The position numbers were made by a program, and so were the translations under genes. The notes beneath the pieces were generated by a model. It saw nothing but the letters and a program-made list of their open reading frames with translations, was not told where the DNA came from and did no database searches. A stretch of DNA of 64,000 nucleotides from Acidipila rosea (GTDB lineage: Bacteria > Acidobacteriota > Terriglobia > Terriglobales > Acidobacteriaceae), in NCBI RefSeq assembly GCF_004339725.1, contig NZ_SMGK01000001.1, positions 620,001 through 684,000 on the forward strand, read 5' to 3'. This document shows, piece by piece, positions 41,981 through 50,298 of the stretch (its first letter is position 1; each line of letters starts with the position of its first letter).

Positions 41981-44809
41981 TCACTTCCATCCCTGGCTAT
42001 TAAGTCTTAACGGACCAAGAATGCCTGATGGCTGCGGGCGAATATCCTGCTCATCCTGAGGCGTAAAGCGCTCGCCATAACGGCTGTTCAGCAGTCGATA
42101 GTCGGGTCTGGCCTTTCCAGAGAGAGCATTGATCGCTGTATTCGCGACAACGATTCTGATATCGTTCGCTCCAGGTTTCAGCAGGTGCTTTACATCGATG
42201 TTGAAAGGGCTCGTCCACACAGCGCCAGCGAGGGTCCCGTTGATATAGACAACGGCCGCATCGCGGAGCGGCGCATCGAGCCACGCTTGCATGCCCGGCT
42301 GATGAAGTTGCGTATGCTCGACCGGCCTGCCTTTCCCAAAATCCAGCAGGATCTTCCGCGAATTCCCCAGAAAACTGGCGGGCACATTTACTTCTCGTGT
42401 GTAAATTGCTGTTCCCGAATAGTAGAGCGTGTCCGGCGAGTCCGTCCACGAACGGAGCATCGGCATTGTCATTGTCTGGTGGGAGCCTGAAAAGTTAATG
42501 GTCCAGCCTGTTGCAAGATCAATCGGCGTAGCGGATGTAGCAAATCTTCTTTCAACTGCTGCCGGTGTGGAATCATCTGTGAAGACCAGCACTCGCGACT
42601 CGTATGGTGCAAGATTTAGATCCAGTGCGTTGCCATCTGGCAACGAGTGCGACTTTCCCGTAAATGGATCCCACGCTTCCACGTGCTTCTCGTGCGATTG
42701 GAAAGAAGCGCGAAAGCGATGAGGAACGTTATCGGTGTTCGCTAGGAAGTAGATGTCCGAGTCTGCCAACTTGCGATGAATAAATCCCACTTGAGGGATT
42801 TCAGGGGTGAGGGTTACATCCGGCGGAAGCACCCGACGCAAGGTGCGGCCCAGTGCATCTGCGCTGGCCAACAACTGCGCACCCTGTAGATGCTGATCGA
42901 AAAGTCTGAGGGAGAGATCGCGCACGGATGCGGAGTCGCGTTGATCTGCGACCCTGCCGGGCGCCATCTGGGGAGCATGCCCGACGGCGATTACAATGCC
43001 CCCATTCCGCACGTACTCTTCTATCTTCCGATAGGTAGACAGCGGCAGCCGCTCAATCGCTGGCATCACCAGCAGCGGATAGGCAATCCCTTTTTTCGCG
43101 ATGGCTTCGGAGTCGATAAAGTCAAAGCCGTAGCCGGAGTCAAGAATCTGCGCCACAAGATTCTCTCCGAGCAGAGAGTCCATCTGCTCGCTGACTGAAG
43201 TATGCCCAGGTGAGAAGTGCGCCATGGCATCTTCCTCGGGCAGCAGAACCGCTACCTGGTTGGCAGGGCTGCCTTGCCTCATCAGGTAGCTCATCCTTTG
43301 AAGGTATTGCGTGATGTAGGGCATCACGATCCACCATGGATTGTGGTTGTTGAAGACCGCGGCCGCGTAGAACGACCAGCCCGGATCGCCTGCGCTTGGG
43401 GGCGAGTAGGGCCAGCCATGACCCACCAGTTGATTGACGCCCTGCAGGAAAAAGGTGTCAGCCTCTGCCTTCATATCGAGTGGCGTCGCACGAAAGGGCG
43501 GCGAGTGCAGCCACGTCCATGTTTCGGCTGAAGTGATCGGTCTGCCGTAGATATGGCTCGCAGAGGTCGCCCATCTTGTAGTCGAAAATGAATGCCACTG
43601 CGAGCCTTCACCCTCAGGCAAATCGACGATGGAGTTGCTCGATAGCGTAACCGCCGGAGTTCCATATGTCTGGGAGCGGAAATGCGTATGATGCTCGCGC
43701 GCCCAGCTGTTGATGGTCGCCAGGTAGTTTTCGTCGATCAGTTCATTCAGTGTCCGCGCCCAGTCATATCTCAGGTCTGCAGCCGCAGCACCATGTCCAA
43801 ACACCATCTCCGGGAGGTAAGGTGTCAAATCGTAACCGCGTCGGTTACGAAATTCGGTAGGCAGGTCGGTCGTCCAGTCCGTGCCATAGACTTCGAGGCT
43901 GTCGCTGAATACAGATGCCGGCGGATCATTTCCAAAAGCCCGGAGCAGGGGCTCGCCAACTGTCTGCAGGTGAGTTTCGACCGCAGACTTGCTGAAGTGA
44001 TCGAGCACAAATCCCTCTGCGCCTGCGGCAGCCCGTTTGACTATCTGTCCGGTGCGACTCGCGATGAAGAAGGCTACAACCTGCGCCGAGTTGGAAGAGG
44101 GAAGAGCGAGCCGTGCCCCGTCCGGTAGCTGAAGCCGTCGCCAGGCAGCATCTTCATAGTTCTCGCGTGTGCCGTTCGCAACAAAGGCCGCAAGCAGCTT
44201 TTCACCGTTCCGCACCGATGGGATCGCAATGGAACTGCTCTGCGCGGGCACGTCGGCAGTAACTACGCGCAGTTTGCCGGCGGCATCTGTGATCGGTACA
44301 TTCGGGCCGCCATAGGGCCAGCCGCTGCCCAGCGTCAGCGCAATCCGCATTCCCAGCGCGTGCGCTCGTGTCGCAGCGAAGCGCACGGCATCAAGATACT
44401 CTGGGGAAAGAAAGGTGAGGTTCTTGAAACCAGTCGCAGGATCATCCAATTCGAGCGGATAGACAGGCTGCAGCTCAACCCCTCCAATTCCTCCCTGCTT
44501 CATCGTCTCTAGTTCACGTGCCAGTTCGTCCTTCTTCACCGCGGAGCCAAACCACCACCACCTCATCATCACCTTCGCGTCCTCCGGAGGATGAGCGAAT
44601 CCCTGCCGGACGGCCTTAAGCGTTGCAGGCCTCGCAGTCTGGGCATGGGCAGGCTCGCAACAGCAGCTTAGGAGCGCAAGCGACACAAGCGATATCTGTG
44701 CAGCCCGCGACCACCAGTACTTTCGCCCCGCCACTCCACGAAGAAATATTTCGACGATCAATTGAGCTTTTCCTCCAGCCGCAACATGGTATCTGACCGA
44801 TTGGGGCAT
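41981..44809 (-). CDS. Secreted glycoside hydrolase, GH106 alpha-L-rhamnosidase-like
   Basis: A 942-residue secreted enzyme. After a signal-like segment (AAQISLVSLALLSCCCEPAHAQ) comes the N-terminal catalytic part with MMRWWWFGSAVKKDELARELETMKQGGIGGVELQPVYP, then TLGSGWPYGGP and ASHIYGRPITSAETWTW, as in GH106 and similar large bacterial glycosidases that release rhamnose or related sugars. The C-terminus has galactose-binding-like beta-sandwich modules (KILLDFGKGRPVEHTQL, VVYINGTLAGAVWTSPF). The start is uncertain: ATG 44809 is listed, but TTG 44761 has GGAGG about ten bases upstream and leads straight into the signal. It is divergent from the Asp-box protein, sharing an 88-base interval. Confidence 0.83.
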   Translation of the reverse strand: MPQSVRYHVAAGGKAQLIVEIFLRGVAGRKYWWSRAAQISLVSLALLSCCCEPAHAQTARPATLKAVRQGFAHPPEDAKVMMRWWWFGSAVKKDELARELETMKQGGIGGVELQPVYPLELDDPATGFKNLTFLSPEYLDAVRFAATRAHALGMRIALTLGSGWPYGGPNVPITDAAGKLRVVTADVPAQSSSIAIPSVRNGEKLLAAFVANGTRENYEDAAWRRLQLPDGARLALPSSNSAQVVAFFIASRTGQIVKRAAAGAEGFVLDHFSKSAVETHLQTVGEPLLRAFGNDPPASVFSDSLEVYGTDWTTDLPTEFRNRRGYDLTPYLPEMVFGHGAAAADLRYDWARTLNELIDENYLATINSWAREHHTHFRSQTYGTPAVTLSSNSIVDLPEGEGSQWHSFSTTRWATSASHIYGRPITSAETWTWLHSPPFRATPLDMKAEADTFFLQGVNQLVGHGWPYSPPSAGDPGWSFYAAAVFNNHNPWWIVMPYITQYLQRMSYLMRQGSPANQVAVLLPEEDAMAHFSPGHTSVSEQMDSLLGENLVAQILDSGYGFDFIDSEAIAKKGIAYPLLVMPAIERLPLSTYRKIEEYVRNGGIVIAVGHAPQMAPGRVADQRDSASVRDLSLRLFDQHLQGAQLLASADALGRTLRRVLPPDVTLTPEIPQVGFIHRKLADSDIYFLANTDNVPHRFRASFQSHEKHVEAWDPFTGKSHSLPDGNALDLNLAPYESRVLVFTDDSTPAAVERRFATSATPIDLATGWTINFSGSHQTMTMPMLRSWTDSPDTLYYSGTAIYTREVNVPASFLGNSRKILLDFGKGRPVEHTQLHQPGMQAWLDAPLRDAAVVYINGTLAGAVWTSPFNIDVKHLLKPGANDIRIVVANTAINALSGKARPDYRLLNSRYGERFTPQDEQDIRPQPSGILGPLRLNSQGWK

Positions 44810-44897
44810 TAGGAAATAATCTGCCTAATGAAAAATCACTCCTTCTATCCCCACTCGTCCGCTTCAATAAGCGTGCGTGCTAAACTAACTCCCTCTC

Positions 44898-47800
44898 ATG
44901 ACCAGATTCTTCGATCGCGCCATCTCGTTCCGTTCTGCCTCCTTATCCGCTCTCGCCCTCTATCTGCTTTTCTGCCATTCTGCGGCAGTTACTGCCCAGC
45001 AGCCACCTTCTACTGCAGTAGGCATCGTCTCGGCAGCGCAGGCAGGCCCGCAGACGGCCGACCAGCAGGGCCGCACGCGGCTTCCAATGGAGGTCCAGAA
45101 GAGCATTAGCTTCCGCGAAATCGGGCCTGCCATTTCTGGCGGACGCGTCACCGCTGTTGCCGGCGTACCCGGCAAAAGCGAGGTGTACTACGTGGGGGCC
45201 GCCGATGGCGGTGTCTTTCGCACCACCGATGGCGGCGTCACATGGAAGGCGCTCTTTCAGCACCAGAGCGTTGCTTCCATAGGCGCGCTGGCGGTTGATC
45301 CCGTGAACCCTCAAGTGATCTGGGCCGGTACCGGCGAGGCCAATATCCGCAATGACGTCTCTTTCGGAAACGGCATCTATAAGTCCACCGATGGCGGAAC
45401 GCACTGGAAGCATATGGGGCTTGATGGCAGCTTCCAGATTTCCCGCATTGTCATTGATCCTCATCATCCGGACACTGTTCTCGCCGCCGCCATGGGCAGT
45501 CCTTGGGCTGATAGTGCTGAGCGCGGCATCTATCGCACCACCGATGGCGGCGCCACCTGGCGCAAGGTTCTCTACATCGCTCCTGCTGTCGGCATATCCG
45601 ATCTCGCGATGGACCCTGCTAATCCGCAGGTGCTTTTTGCGGCTGCGTACCGCTTCCGTCGTACTCCGTGGAGCTATTCCGATGGCGGTCCTGAAGACGC
45701 CATTTATAAATCAGTCGATCAGGGCCAGAGTTGGCAGCGACTCAGCGGCCACGGCCTGCCCTCGGGGCCCGTTAGTCGCATAGGTCTCGCGGTTGCGCCC
45801 AGCGCTCCGGGTGTTGTCTACGCAGTGATGGGTGCGAATGAGGGCACGCTTTGGCGCTCCGAGGATGAAGGCGCTCACTGGACTCTCGTCAGCAAAAACG
45901 AAGAGGTGGATGTGCGCCCGTTTTACTTCTCCCACATCGCCGTTGACCCGCACAACCCTGATCACATCTTTGCCCTTTCCAACGACCTCATGGAGTCTAG
46001 AGACGGGGGCAAGACCTTCGCCACTATCGCAAAGCAGATCCACGGAGATCACCACACTATCTGGATCGATCCGGATGGTACCGGCCGCATCATTGAGGGG
46101 AACGATGGCGGGGTGGCGTTCTCCGGCGACAATGGCGGACACTGGCAGTTTCTGCACAACCTCGCCATCGCGCAGCTCTACCATGTCAGCACCAGCAACC
46201 AGCGGCCCTATCTCGTCTGCGGTGGCCTGCAGGACAACAGCGCCTGGTGCGGTCCTGGCCGCAGCAAGAACTCCTCAGGCATCCTCGACCGCCAGTGGTT
46301 TGATCTCAACGGGGGAGACGGCATGTATGCCATCCCTGCGGTGGACAATCCCGACCTCTTTTACAACAGCACGCAGAATGGCGCCTTCATGATCTTCGAC
46401 CGTGCGGCGGAACAGGTTCATGACATCGAACCCTACCCGCGGGATTTCGCCGGCGACGGCGTTGCTAACCTGCCCTATCGGTTCGCATGGAACGCAGGCT
46501 TCGCGGTCTCACCATCTAATCCTCGCGTGCTTTATGCGGGTGCCAACGTCGTTTTCAAGAGCGAAGACCGTGGACGTACCTGGAAGCCGATCAGTCCGGA
46601 TCTGACCCGCAACGACAAGTCCAGGCAACAATCCTCTGGCGGCCCGGTGATGAAGGACAACTCCGGCGCTGAGGTCTTCGATGCCATCCTACGCATCACA
46701 CCCTCCGCAAAAGACCCCAAGGTCCTCTGGGTCGGCACGGATGATGGTCAGGTCCAGCTCACGCGCGATGGGGGAGCTACATGGACGAACGTCACCTCTC
46801 ACATTTCCGGTCTGCCGCCCTGGGGGCGAGTGGAGTCCATTGACGTCGCACCTGATGCTCCGGGTGATGCCTTGATCACCGTTGATCGCCACTTCAGCGG
46901 GGACTTCAAGCCTTACATCTACCGCACTGCTGATTACGGTGCGACGTGGCAATCCGTCAGCGGTGATCTGCCACAGGTCTATGCACATGTCATCAAGCGA
47001 GACCTGCACAATCCGCATATGTACTACGCAGGGCTTGAAAATGGCCTCTATGTCTCCTGGGACGAGGGCACCCATTGGTACCTCTTCGGCCTGGGATTGC
47101 CCAATGCGGCAGTCTACGATCTCGCACTGGTACCGCAATCGAACGATCTGGTGGTTGCCACCCACGGACGCGCCGTGTGGATTCTCGACGACCTCACCCC
47201 ATTCCAGCAGTTCTCCGCTCAAGCAGCCCAAAGCTCACCTCACCTCTTCGCACCTGCCGACGCTCTGCGCTTCTGGCCCTGGTCGCCGGTCGAGGCGTTG
47301 GGAGACGGTGCCTTCTACGGCAAGAACCCTGCCTATGGAGCACAGCTCGTCTACTACCTTTCCCATGCTGGCAAAGCTCCCGGCCAGCTTGTCATTACCG
47401 ATGCTGAAGGTCATGTGGTCCGCACGATGAAGGGGCTGCATGAGCCCGGCGACGGCGAAAACCCTGCCGAGGAGGACGAGGTGCCACCTGCGGCACAGGT
47501 GGGGCAGGCAACGCAGCACTCCGGGCAGCGGCCAGAGCAGCAGGAGGCCACCCCGTCCCATGCCGCACCGGCCACGCAGACAGCGCAGCAGCTTACCCCA
47601 TCCAGGGAATCCGCTACCGCGGAGTCTGCCGCCGACACTCAAACCCGGAGCCCCTGGGTCCCGGTCAAGCCTGGCCTTCAGCGCATTTACTGGGATCTAC
47701 GCGCCGACGGGCCCGTACGCTGGGAGGCCGCGCCCGATTTCAACAAGGGGCCGCAATCCGGCGCACTGGTTCCACCCGGCAACTACACTGCCACGCTTTC

Positions 47801-48338
47801 TGTTGACGGCAAGACCAGCTCGACCAGAATCACGGTTGTCAACGATCCTTCCTCGCATGGCACTCAATCTGAGATGGAAGCACGATTTGAGGCTACCCAG
47901 TCCGTTCTTCACCACATCTCTCAGCTCGATCTCATCCTTAACCGGCTGGACGCAATCCAAGCCCAGGTTAACGCGCTGCAGCTTGCAGTAAAGGGTACGC
48001 CCGAGGAAGCAGGCATCAAAAGCGCCGTCGAAACTCTCGAGAAGCAGAGCAAAGCGGTTCAGTCGCAGATCACCAGCAACGCCGGAGCCGCTGAGTCGAC
48101 CTTGCGAAAGCCAGACCAACTTCGTGAGCACCTCTTTGCTCTCGACGGGACGCTTGAAGGTGCCGATGACGCACCCACGGCTGCCATCCTCGAGCAGAAA
48201 AATATGTTGGAGCCTCAGTACCGCTCCGCTCTCGAGAGATTCAGCCAGTTTATTCAGGTCGATCTGGCTGCATTCAACCGCGCCATGGCGGAGCACAAAC
48301 TCACAGGAGTCGTCACCGGCAGCGCTCTCCAGCCATAA
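44898..48338 (+). CDS. Sortilin/VPS10-like secreted Asp-box repeat protein
   Basis: A 1146-residue secreted protein. Signal peptide in SLSALALYLLFCHSAAVTAQ. A beta-propeller region with at least ten Asp-box or BNR repeats covers about residues 65-730, for example TTDGGVTWK, STDGGTHWK, TTDGGATWRK, SEDEGAHWT, SRDGGKTF, KSEDRGRTWK, TRDGGATWTN. After this comes a low-complexity, Gln/Ala/Pro-rich insert near residues 850-910 (QRPEQQEATPSHAAP), then an FlgD-like Ig region (PPGNYTATLSVDG) and a C-terminal helical segment, probably coiled coil. It may bind or cut glycans or proteins. It is divergent from the GH106-like gene and may be co-regulated with it. Specific activity unknown. Confidence 0.87.
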   Translation: MTRFFDRAISFRSASLSALALYLLFCHSAAVTAQQPPSTAVGIVSAAQAGPQTADQQGRTRLPMEVQKSISFREIGPAISGGRVTAVAGVPGKSEVYYVGAADGGVFRTTDGGVTWKALFQHQSVASIGALAVDPVNPQVIWAGTGEANIRNDVSFGNGIYKSTDGGTHWKHMGLDGSFQISRIVIDPHHPDTVLAAAMGSPWADSAERGIYRTTDGGATWRKVLYIAPAVGISDLAMDPANPQVLFAAAYRFRRTPWSYSDGGPEDAIYKSVDQGQSWQRLSGHGLPSGPVSRIGLAVAPSAPGVVYAVMGANEGTLWRSEDEGAHWTLVSKNEEVDVRPFYFSHIAVDPHNPDHIFALSNDLMESRDGGKTFATIAKQIHGDHHTIWIDPDGTGRIIEGNDGGVAFSGDNGGHWQFLHNLAIAQLYHVSTSNQRPYLVCGGLQDNSAWCGPGRSKNSSGILDRQWFDLNGGDGMYAIPAVDNPDLFYNSTQNGAFMIFDRAAEQVHDIEPYPRDFAGDGVANLPYRFAWNAGFAVSPSNPRVLYAGANVVFKSEDRGRTWKPISPDLTRNDKSRQQSSGGPVMKDNSGAEVFDAILRITPSAKDPKVLWVGTDDGQVQLTRDGGATWTNVTSHISGLPPWGRVESIDVAPDAPGDALITVDRHFSGDFKPYIYRTADYGATWQSVSGDLPQVYAHVIKRDLHNPHMYYAGLENGLYVSWDEGTHWYLFGLGLPNAAVYDLALVPQSNDLVVATHGRAVWILDDLTPFQQFSAQAAQSSPHLFAPADALRFWPWSPVEALGDGAFYGKNPAYGAQLVYYLSHAGKAPGQLVITDAEGHVVRTMKGLHEPGDGENPAEEDEVPPAAQVGQATQHSGQRPEQQEATPSHAAPATQTAQQLTPSRESATAESAADTQTRSPWVPVKPGLQRIYWDLRADGPVRWEAAPDFNKGPQSGALVPPGNYTATLSVDGKTSSTRITVVNDPSSHGTQSEMEARFEATQSVLHHISQLDLILNRLDAIQAQVNALQLAVKGTPEEAGIKSAVETLEKQSKAVQSQITSNAGAAESTLRKPDQLREHLFALDGTLEGADDAPTAAILEQKNMLEPQYRSALERFSQFIQVDLAAFNRAMAEHKLTGVVTGSALQP

Positions 48339-48606
48339 AGCCGCGCACGTTCACTCCGCGGCCCTCAGCACCCAGCGCAGCCTGACGCACGACGCCGTCC
48401 GGAGGCGCTGGGACATAACCGCGCCTGTTTTTGAGATAAGAGAACGAGCGACTCACTGCGTCTTTACGGAATCGGAAGGGTAGCTTCAATGCTCCTACGA
48501 AATGCGCACAAACTCCACATTTGGATAATGCGCAGGCGCCGACTGAACGAAGCAAGTCGCGCTTATCGAGTCCAGATCATTGATTTTTAAGTGAATTAGA
48601 AAGGTA

Positions 48607-48694
48607 TGGCGGAGAGACAGGGATTCGAACCCTGGATACCTTGCGGTATACACGCTTTCCAAGCGTGCGCCTTCAGCCACTCGGCCATCTCTCC
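48607..48694 (-). tRNA. tRNA-Ser (anticodon GGA), CCA encoded
   Basis: A complete 88-base class II tRNA. The acceptor stem GGAGAGA pairs with TCTCTCC, with G as discriminator and a CCA end encoded in the genome. The anticodon arm CACGC-TTGGAAA-GCGTG gives anticodon GGA (Ser codons UCC and UCU). A long variable arm (TATACC-GCAA-GGTAT) is the serine tRNA trait. The T arm is CAGGG-TTCGAAT-CCCTG. It lies between the Asp-box gene and the MATE gene. Confidence 0.97.
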
Positions 48695-48749
48695 GCGCTC
48701 TTTTCAAACTATCACAATCCGAGCCCGGAAACTGCTGTAACGTATTCTC

Positions 48750-50117
48750 GTGGACACCGTGATTCATCCGGAGCGCTCCCCGGGAGTGGGCGGAGAGCTC
48801 CGTGCGCTTCTCAGGCTGGCCATACCCGTTGCCTTGTCTGAAGTTGGCTGGATGACCATGACCGTGGTCGATACCGTCATGGTCGGCGGTCTTGGCCCTC
48901 GGGCGATCGGCGCCGTGGGGCTTGGGAATGCTATTTACTATGCTCCGTCTCTCTTTGGCATTGGGCTGTTACTTGGTCTGGATACTCTGGTGGCCCGATC
49001 CTGGGGCGCAGGCGAATATGACGACTGCCATCGCTCGCTGGCTCAGGGGGTTTACATTGCAGCGGCAATATCACCGCTGCTTATGCTCCTGATCTTTGCG
49101 ATAACCCCATGGTTCAGTTCGCATGGCGTAGACCCTGCCGTAGCCCGGCTGACCCGCTCTTATCTCTTTACGCTGAACTGGGGCACGTTGCCGCTACTCG
49201 TTTACGGCGCTTTCCGACGGTACCTGCAGGGGGTCGGCAGCGTTAAGCCGATCGCGTTTGCCCTGATCTCCGCCAACCTGGTCAACCTGGCCGGAGATTG
49301 GCTTTTGATCTATGGCCGCATGGGCGCTCCGGCTCTGGGAGTACGCGGCTCTGCGCTTTCCACGTGCTTTGCACGTGTCTATATGGCTGCGGTGCTGATC
49401 GGGGCAGCCTGGCTTCATGAGCGCCGCCGGGGTCACGGTCTCTTCTACCACTGGCCCCGTCCGGACTGGCGTCGTCTCCACGCACTCTTCCAGCTTGGCC
49501 TACCAGCCTCCTTTCAGATCGTGCTGGAAGTTGCGGCCTTCGGGACAGCTACCATCTTTGCTGCCCATCTTGGGCCCATCCCCCTCGCTGCCCATGAGAT
49601 CGCCCTCAACTGCGCCGCCTATACCTACATGGTGCCGCTTGGCATCTCCTCGGCTGCGGCCGTTCTGGTTGGGCATGCCATGGGTGCAGGTGACCCGCAG
49701 CGCGCACGCCGGGCAGGATGGCTGGCCCTTGCACTTGCCGTCTGTTTTATGGCCTCCACGGCTGTGCTTTTTCTGACGGCGGCCCGGCCCATCATCCACA
49801 TCTACACCTTCGACCCCCGGGTGGTTGCGGCAGGAGTGCCCATCCTTGCCCTTGCCGCAGCCTTTCAGATCTTCGATGGAATGCAGACGGTAGCCACTGG
49901 AGCCCTCCGCGGCGTCGGCGACACCCGTATGCCCATGTTTGCCAACCTCATCGGCTACTGGATCATCGGCCTGCCCGTAGGTTTGATCCTCTGCTTCGGC
50001 TTTCACCGTGGCTTGTCCGGTCTCTGGTCGGGACTCACCTTGGCGCTGGTGATCATCGCTGCCATTCTGGTTCGCCGTCTGGCGCGGCACTGGCAAAAGC
50101 CCTGTTCCATCGCGTAG
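48750..50117 (+). CDS. MATE family multidrug/metabolite exporter
   Basis: A 455-residue inner-membrane protein with about 12 hydrophobic spans, organised as two six-span halves, and typical MATE text: VDTVMVGGLGPRAIGAVGLGNAI at about residues 40-60, IGLLLGLDTLVARSWGAGE near 80, and AAAVLVGHAMGAGDPQRARRAGW near 310. Such proteins export drugs or metabolites using sodium or proton gradients. The start is GTG at 48750, but GTG 48759 is also possible; a TATTCT -10-like box lies directly before at 48743-48748. Substrate unknown. The neighbour upstream is tRNA-Ser. Confidence 0.93.
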   Translation: MDTVIHPERSPGVGGELRALLRLAIPVALSEVGWMTMTVVDTVMVGGLGPRAIGAVGLGNAIYYAPSLFGIGLLLGLDTLVARSWGAGEYDDCHRSLAQGVYIAAAISPLLMLLIFAITPWFSSHGVDPAVARLTRSYLFTLNWGTLPLLVYGAFRRYLQGVGSVKPIAFALISANLVNLAGDWLLIYGRMGAPALGVRGSALSTCFARVYMAAVLIGAAWLHERRRGHGLFYHWPRPDWRRLHALFQLGLPASFQIVLEVAAFGTATIFAAHLGPIPLAAHEIALNCAAYTYMVPLGISSAAAVLVGHAMGAGDPQRARRAGWLALALAVCFMASTAVLFLTAARPIIHIYTFDPRVVAAGVPILALAAAFQIFDGMQTVATGALRGVGDTRMPMFANLIGYWIIGLPVGLILCFGFHRGLSGLWSGLTLALVIIAAILVRRLARHWQKPCSIA

Positions 50118-50151
50118 TTTTACGCCTCATCCTTTTGGCTGATCTTTTTTC

Positions 50152-50157
50152 TTGACA
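50152..50157 (+). promoter_or_regulatory. Consensus-like -35 element upstream of the second TonB receptor
   Basis: TTGACA matches the sigma-70 -35 consensus exactly and precedes a T-rich stretch at about 50171-50180 at promoter spacing, but no good -10 box is present. It lies in the 181-base leader interval before the receptor ATG at 50299, upstream of the inverted repeat at 50221-50255. Confidence 0.35.
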
Positions 50158-50220
50158 ACCGTTATTCGGGTTCTTTATCTCTTTGTGCGGTTCGGCAATA
50201 GTCCATTTGGGGGACTTCTA

Positions 50221-50255
50221 TGTAAGCGATTTCTCGATTCAAGCAATCGTTTACA
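50221..50255. promoter_or_regulatory. LacI/GalR-like inverted repeat upstream of the second TonB receptor
   Basis: TGTAAGCGATT and AATCGTTTACA form an 11-base inverted repeat with one wobble, separated by 13 bases. Each arm begins with TGTAA-CG, the half-site core of LacI/GalR-family operators, and the left arm alone nearly fits the catabolite-response pattern. It lies about 45 bases before the receptor ATG, downstream of a TTGACA box, where binding would block transcription. No regulator gene is in the window. Confidence 0.45.
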
Positions 50256-50298
50256 CACCCCGAAGTACAACGTTCGAACTTAATTTAAGGAGGTCTTC

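Noticed and set aside
45180-47100. Repeated DNA of the Asp-box region as a repeat array
   Set aside because: The periodicity comes from protein-level Asp-box repeats; DNA units are too divergent for CRISPR or satellite DNA.
48371-48422. CCCAGCGC/GCGCTGGG inverted repeat after the Asp-box gene
   Set aside because: Short arms with a 36-base gap in GC-rich DNA; no T-run and no clear function. The remaining sequence to the tRNA holds no gene.
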